Source: CAIYYO01 sp049299895 (lineage in GTDB: Archaea; Altiarchaeota; Altiarchaeia; IMC4; QMZM01). Taken from it: DNA of 33,849 nt. This document shows positions 31,720 to 33,849 of this stretch, piece by piece. The DNA lies in assembly GCA_049299895.1 (NCBI GenBank), contig JBAQYF010000016.1, positions 1 to 33,849 of the forward strand. Reading direction: 5' to 3'. Positions within the stretch are counted from its first letter, which is position 1; every line of letters begins with the position of its first letter. The notes below the pieces were generated by a model that saw only the letters and a list, made by a program, of their open reading frames with translations, searched no databases and was not told the origin of the DNA. The translations under genes were made by a program, and so were the position numbers.

Positions 31720-33849
31720 ATGCATCGTCTCAGGGGAGGGGGTAAGGGTCAGGTTGCCATTGAATATCTGACGAATTATGGATGGATAATCCTTGTCGGA
31801 TTGACTGGCTTGATTGCTCTTTCCCAGATGGGTACTTTTCATCTTACCTCGTGTGAAAAGATGCGGACCGGTTTCTCTCAGGTAGTTCCTGTTGACTGGC
31901 GCGTCTCGATTACGTCCAATTCTATGATGCTTCTCTCTAAAAGCTGGTCTGGAGATTATATAGAGCTAAACGATGTAAATATGTCTTTTACTGGCGGGGG
32001 GATGTGTTCTTTTTCCGGGGCAAGCATGATCCTGGAACCCGACCAGAGCGTATTGGTCGTCTTGGAATGCTCCGATCTTGGAAGATTCAGTGAGGATGAC
32101 TGTTATAGTGCCCTTGTTGAATATGCATATACTAATACTCGCTCTGGTAATTCTGAAGAGAGCCGGGGTAAGATTCGTGGTTCGTTTGAGAGGCTGTTGG
32201 TAACTACCACTACTAGTACGACCACCACTACCACGACTCAGTGTGATATTGATGATGAATGTTCTATCTGTCAGAAATGTTCTGGTGGCTATTGCAGTTC
32301 CCAGGCGTCGGGCGATGATCTGAAGAACGAATGTCCTGGTGTGCTTGGGACGTGTGCGGGTGATTCTTGTAATGGTGCTGGAAGCTGTCAGTACAAAACC
32401 GGAAAGCAAACGTGCGGCGTATGCTTGCAGTGTGGTGGTTCATCTTATGACTGTATTGGTGTTCCTGCTGGGTTGGATCCAAATGGTGACTGTACTGTTG
32501 AATGGACTGGTTGTTCTGGAAGCTGCAGGAAGACTGGGGCAGATGGCAATTGCGATGGATTGGGTGCATGTAATACCTTGGGGGCATTGGTGAATGTGGC
32601 TTCTGCCAATGTTTGTAGCGGCGGGAGTGAAATACCCGGCGTGTGTAACGGCACGTGGGCATGCACTACGGCAGTAAACGCCGACGATGCGTATGGTAAC
32701 AATCCATCCGGTCAGTTTTATACGCAGGGCTACTGCGACGGAGCAGGGAGCTGTGATCTTTCAGGGGATGATGGCGGGCACTGTGCTAATGGTATTATGG
32801 ACTGTGATGAGACTGGTGTCGACCTCGGGGAAAGTTGCTTAGTATGTTCGGCGAATGGCACGGCTTGTTCCGTAGGTTTGGAATGCTGTTCCGGGAATTG
32901 CAAGGGGGATTATGACGGCGTCGGCAGTTGGTGTGCCGATGCAGGTGATTGCGTGCATAATGGGACTGTTTATTTAAATGGCGTGGGTGCCTCTGAGTGT
33001 GATAGTGTGGATTCGAACAGGTCATGTAGCGCAGGCGCATGGATTAATTCCAGTTGTGGTACGGATGTTTGTAGCGGTATTTGCGGGACTGGTGTGAACA
33101 GTTGTACATGGACTGATTATTATTGTTCTCTTGGTTCCTGTGGGTCGGCTGGTTACGACGTTGATACTTCCCAGTCCGGGTGCGGGGGTTGTATGGGTGC
33201 AGGGTACTGGAGCCTGGGTGGCGAGGTGGCTGTTGCGGCGTGTTGCGGAGACGACTCCGGGGAATACAAGAGGATTGAGTCTCAGGGGACTGATGCGCCG
33301 GTTTCTTTCAGTCATGGGACTGTGGCCTGTTGTAACTCTTCGGTTAAATGCGTGGAGGCGGGCGTATGTTATAATGATTCTCAGACTTCGGGGGGCATTC
33401 CCAGCAAAGGCTACTGCAATGCGGGAACGTGGCAGGGGGCGGATGCAGGGTCTGCTCAGTGCAGTGCTGTTGTAGGTGCAGGTTTCTGGTCCATAGGGGG
33501 AGAAGTTGCATCGCTTGCATGTTGCGCAGACGATTCCGGAGAGAATCGTCTATCCCGTCTGGCAGACTCCTCGATGGACTCCGGATATGTTTCAATGCCG
33601 GGCGATAACGCTTGTTGCGACGCTGTCACCGACTGCGTGGATGATGATGTGTGTTATGCAACAGGAACCGTTTCCCATGATGCCGACGGGGATGCTGACA
33701 ACGATTACTGTAACGCAGGCATCTGGACTGATTGTAGTGGGAATTCTGAGTGTGGGGGTGCTGTTCCTTATTGTTCGGCAGGAAACTGCGTTCAATGCAC
33801 GGTAGACGCCAACTGCGGCCTGTGCCAGAAATGCAGCAGCGGAGTATGC
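31720..33849 (+). CDS. Second giant cysteine-rich pilin-like protein (partial, runs off right edge)
   Basis: An open frame of 710 codons runs from ATG 31720 to the last base without a stop; ATG 31705 would add five residues. It is co-linear with the first copy over residues 14-722, with one extra codon near the start. It begins MHRLRGGGKG before QVAIEYLTNYGWII, so the class III signal is intact. Over the first 157 aligned residues I count 21 differences. The Thr linker, first Cys-rich unit and start of the second unit (33793) are all present. Differences are mostly third-position C-to-T, so the protein seems to be under selection. However, the start codon used by the first copy is lost, the leader is split by about 104 bases, and neither remaining ATG has a clear Shine-Dalgarno site. 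It is a functional paralogue with a new start, or a silent copy. Confidence 0.8.
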   Translation, partial: MHRLRGGGKGQVAIEYLTNYGWIILVGLTGLIALSQMGTFHLTSCEKMRTGFSQVVPVDWRVSITSNSMMLLSKSWSGDYIELNDVNMSFTGGGMCSFSGASMILEPDQSVLVVLECSDLGRFSEDDCYSALVEYAYTNTRSGNSEESRGKIRGSFERLLVTTTTSTTTTTTTQCDIDDECSICQKCSGGYCSSQASGDDLKNECPGVLGTCAGDSCNGAGSCQYKTGKQTCGVCLQCGGSSYDCIGVPAGLDPNGDCTVEWTGCSGSCRKTGADGNCDGLGACNTLGALVNVASANVCSGGSEIPGVCNGTWACTTAVNADDAYGNNPSGQFYTQGYCDGAGSCDLSGDDGGHCANGIMDCDETGVDLGESCLVCSANGTACSVGLECCSGNCKGDYDGVGSWCADAGDCVHNGTVYLNGVGASECDSVDSNRSCSAGAWINSSCGTDVCSGICGTGVNSCTWTDYYCSLGSCGSAGYDVDTSQSGCGGCMGAGYWSLGGEVAVAACCGDDSGEYKRIESQGTDAPVSFSHGTVACCNSSVKCVEAGVCYNDSQTSGGIPSKGYCNAGTWQGADAGSAQCSAVVGAGFWSIGGEVASLACCADDSGENRLSRLADSSMDSGYVSMPGDNACCDAVTDCVDDDVCYATGTVSHDADGDADNDYCNAGIWTDCSGNSECGGAVPYCSAGNCVQCTVDANCGLCQKCSSGVC

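Noticed and set aside
31966..32409. 147-residue minus-strand open frame opposite the second giant gene
   Set aside because: It is the antisense of the Thr linker and Cys repeats; the same shadow appears opposite the first copy at 26042-26290.
25506..33849. CRISPR array or direct-repeat locus
   Set aside because: The repeats are coding, hundreds of bases long and irregularly spaced; no short regular repeats with unique spacers were seen.

Overview
The window is archaeal. It encodes a family B DNA polymerase with the archaeal set of exonuclease and polymerase motifs, ribosomal proteins L44e, S27e and L34e, an archaeal-type adenylate kinase, a DUF106 (EMC3/YidC-like) membrane protein, archease, an archaeal RNase J, and a class III (type IV pilin-like) signal peptide. 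TATA boxes lie 25-30 bases before many starts. It also carries a Wood-Ljungdahl (acetyl-CoA pathway) gene cluster and a large set of secreted cysteine-rich proteins. This combination is compatible with an Altiarchaeota-like or other uncultured euryarchaeal/DPANN-adjacent lineage. That placement is an inference, not a demonstrated assignment.

Layout, left to right. (1) 1-805 is AT-rich and holds a partial gene end and two small unknown genes downstream of polB (799-3120, minus). (2) 3397-7223 (plus) is a two-gene unit of secreted proteins: a membrane-anchored beta-rich surface protein and a cysteine-rich protein with tandem 64-residue repeats. (3) 7247-7969 is a tRNA m1A methyltransferase, and 8034-9251 is a divergent RtcB-like protein. 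(4) 9248-14847 (minus) reads, in transcription order, GT2 glycosyltransferase, NAD(P)-dependent methylene-tetrahydromethanopterin dehydrogenase, terminator, then a tightly overlapping acsD-acsC-RACo operon. The operon encodes the corrinoid iron-sulfur protein and its reductive activator. (5) 14894-17594 holds a membrane HExxH protein and a UPF0104 flippase-like protein, divergently transcribed. (6) 17706-23186 is information processing and housekeeping: L44e-S27e-archease (plus), then adkA-DUF106-L34e-argC-SecB-like (minus) ending at a clear terminator, and RNase J (plus). (7) 23195-25426 (minus) is a membrane-anchored FG-GAP beta-propeller protein.

(8) 25544-33849 is the most unusual part. 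An 1808-residue protein begins with a type IV pilin-like class III signal and continues through a Thr-rich linker into three giant cysteine-rich repeat units. It ends in a MopE-like metal-binding motif and a DUF1566 (C-type-lectin-like) tip. It is followed by an orphan 84-codon DUF1566 tip fragment without a start (31112-31366). A second, co-linear copy of the giant gene follows; it is open for at least 710 codons and runs off the right edge. In the second copy the original start codon is destroyed and about 104 extra bases split the leader. Most differences between the copies are silent C-to-T changes at third codon positions. Together these features look like a tandem family of pilin-anchored adhesins with duplicable or exchangeable tips.

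The Wood-Ljungdahl genes handle the methyl branch: MtdB-like redox of the C1-pterin, CFeSP methyl transfer, and RACo reactivation of oxidised cobalamin. The CODH/ACS catalytic subunits are not in the window. The secreted proteins and the GT2/UPF0104 genes suggest a heavily elaborated cell surface. No tRNA, rRNA, CRISPR array, insertion sequence or reverse transcriptase gene was recognised.
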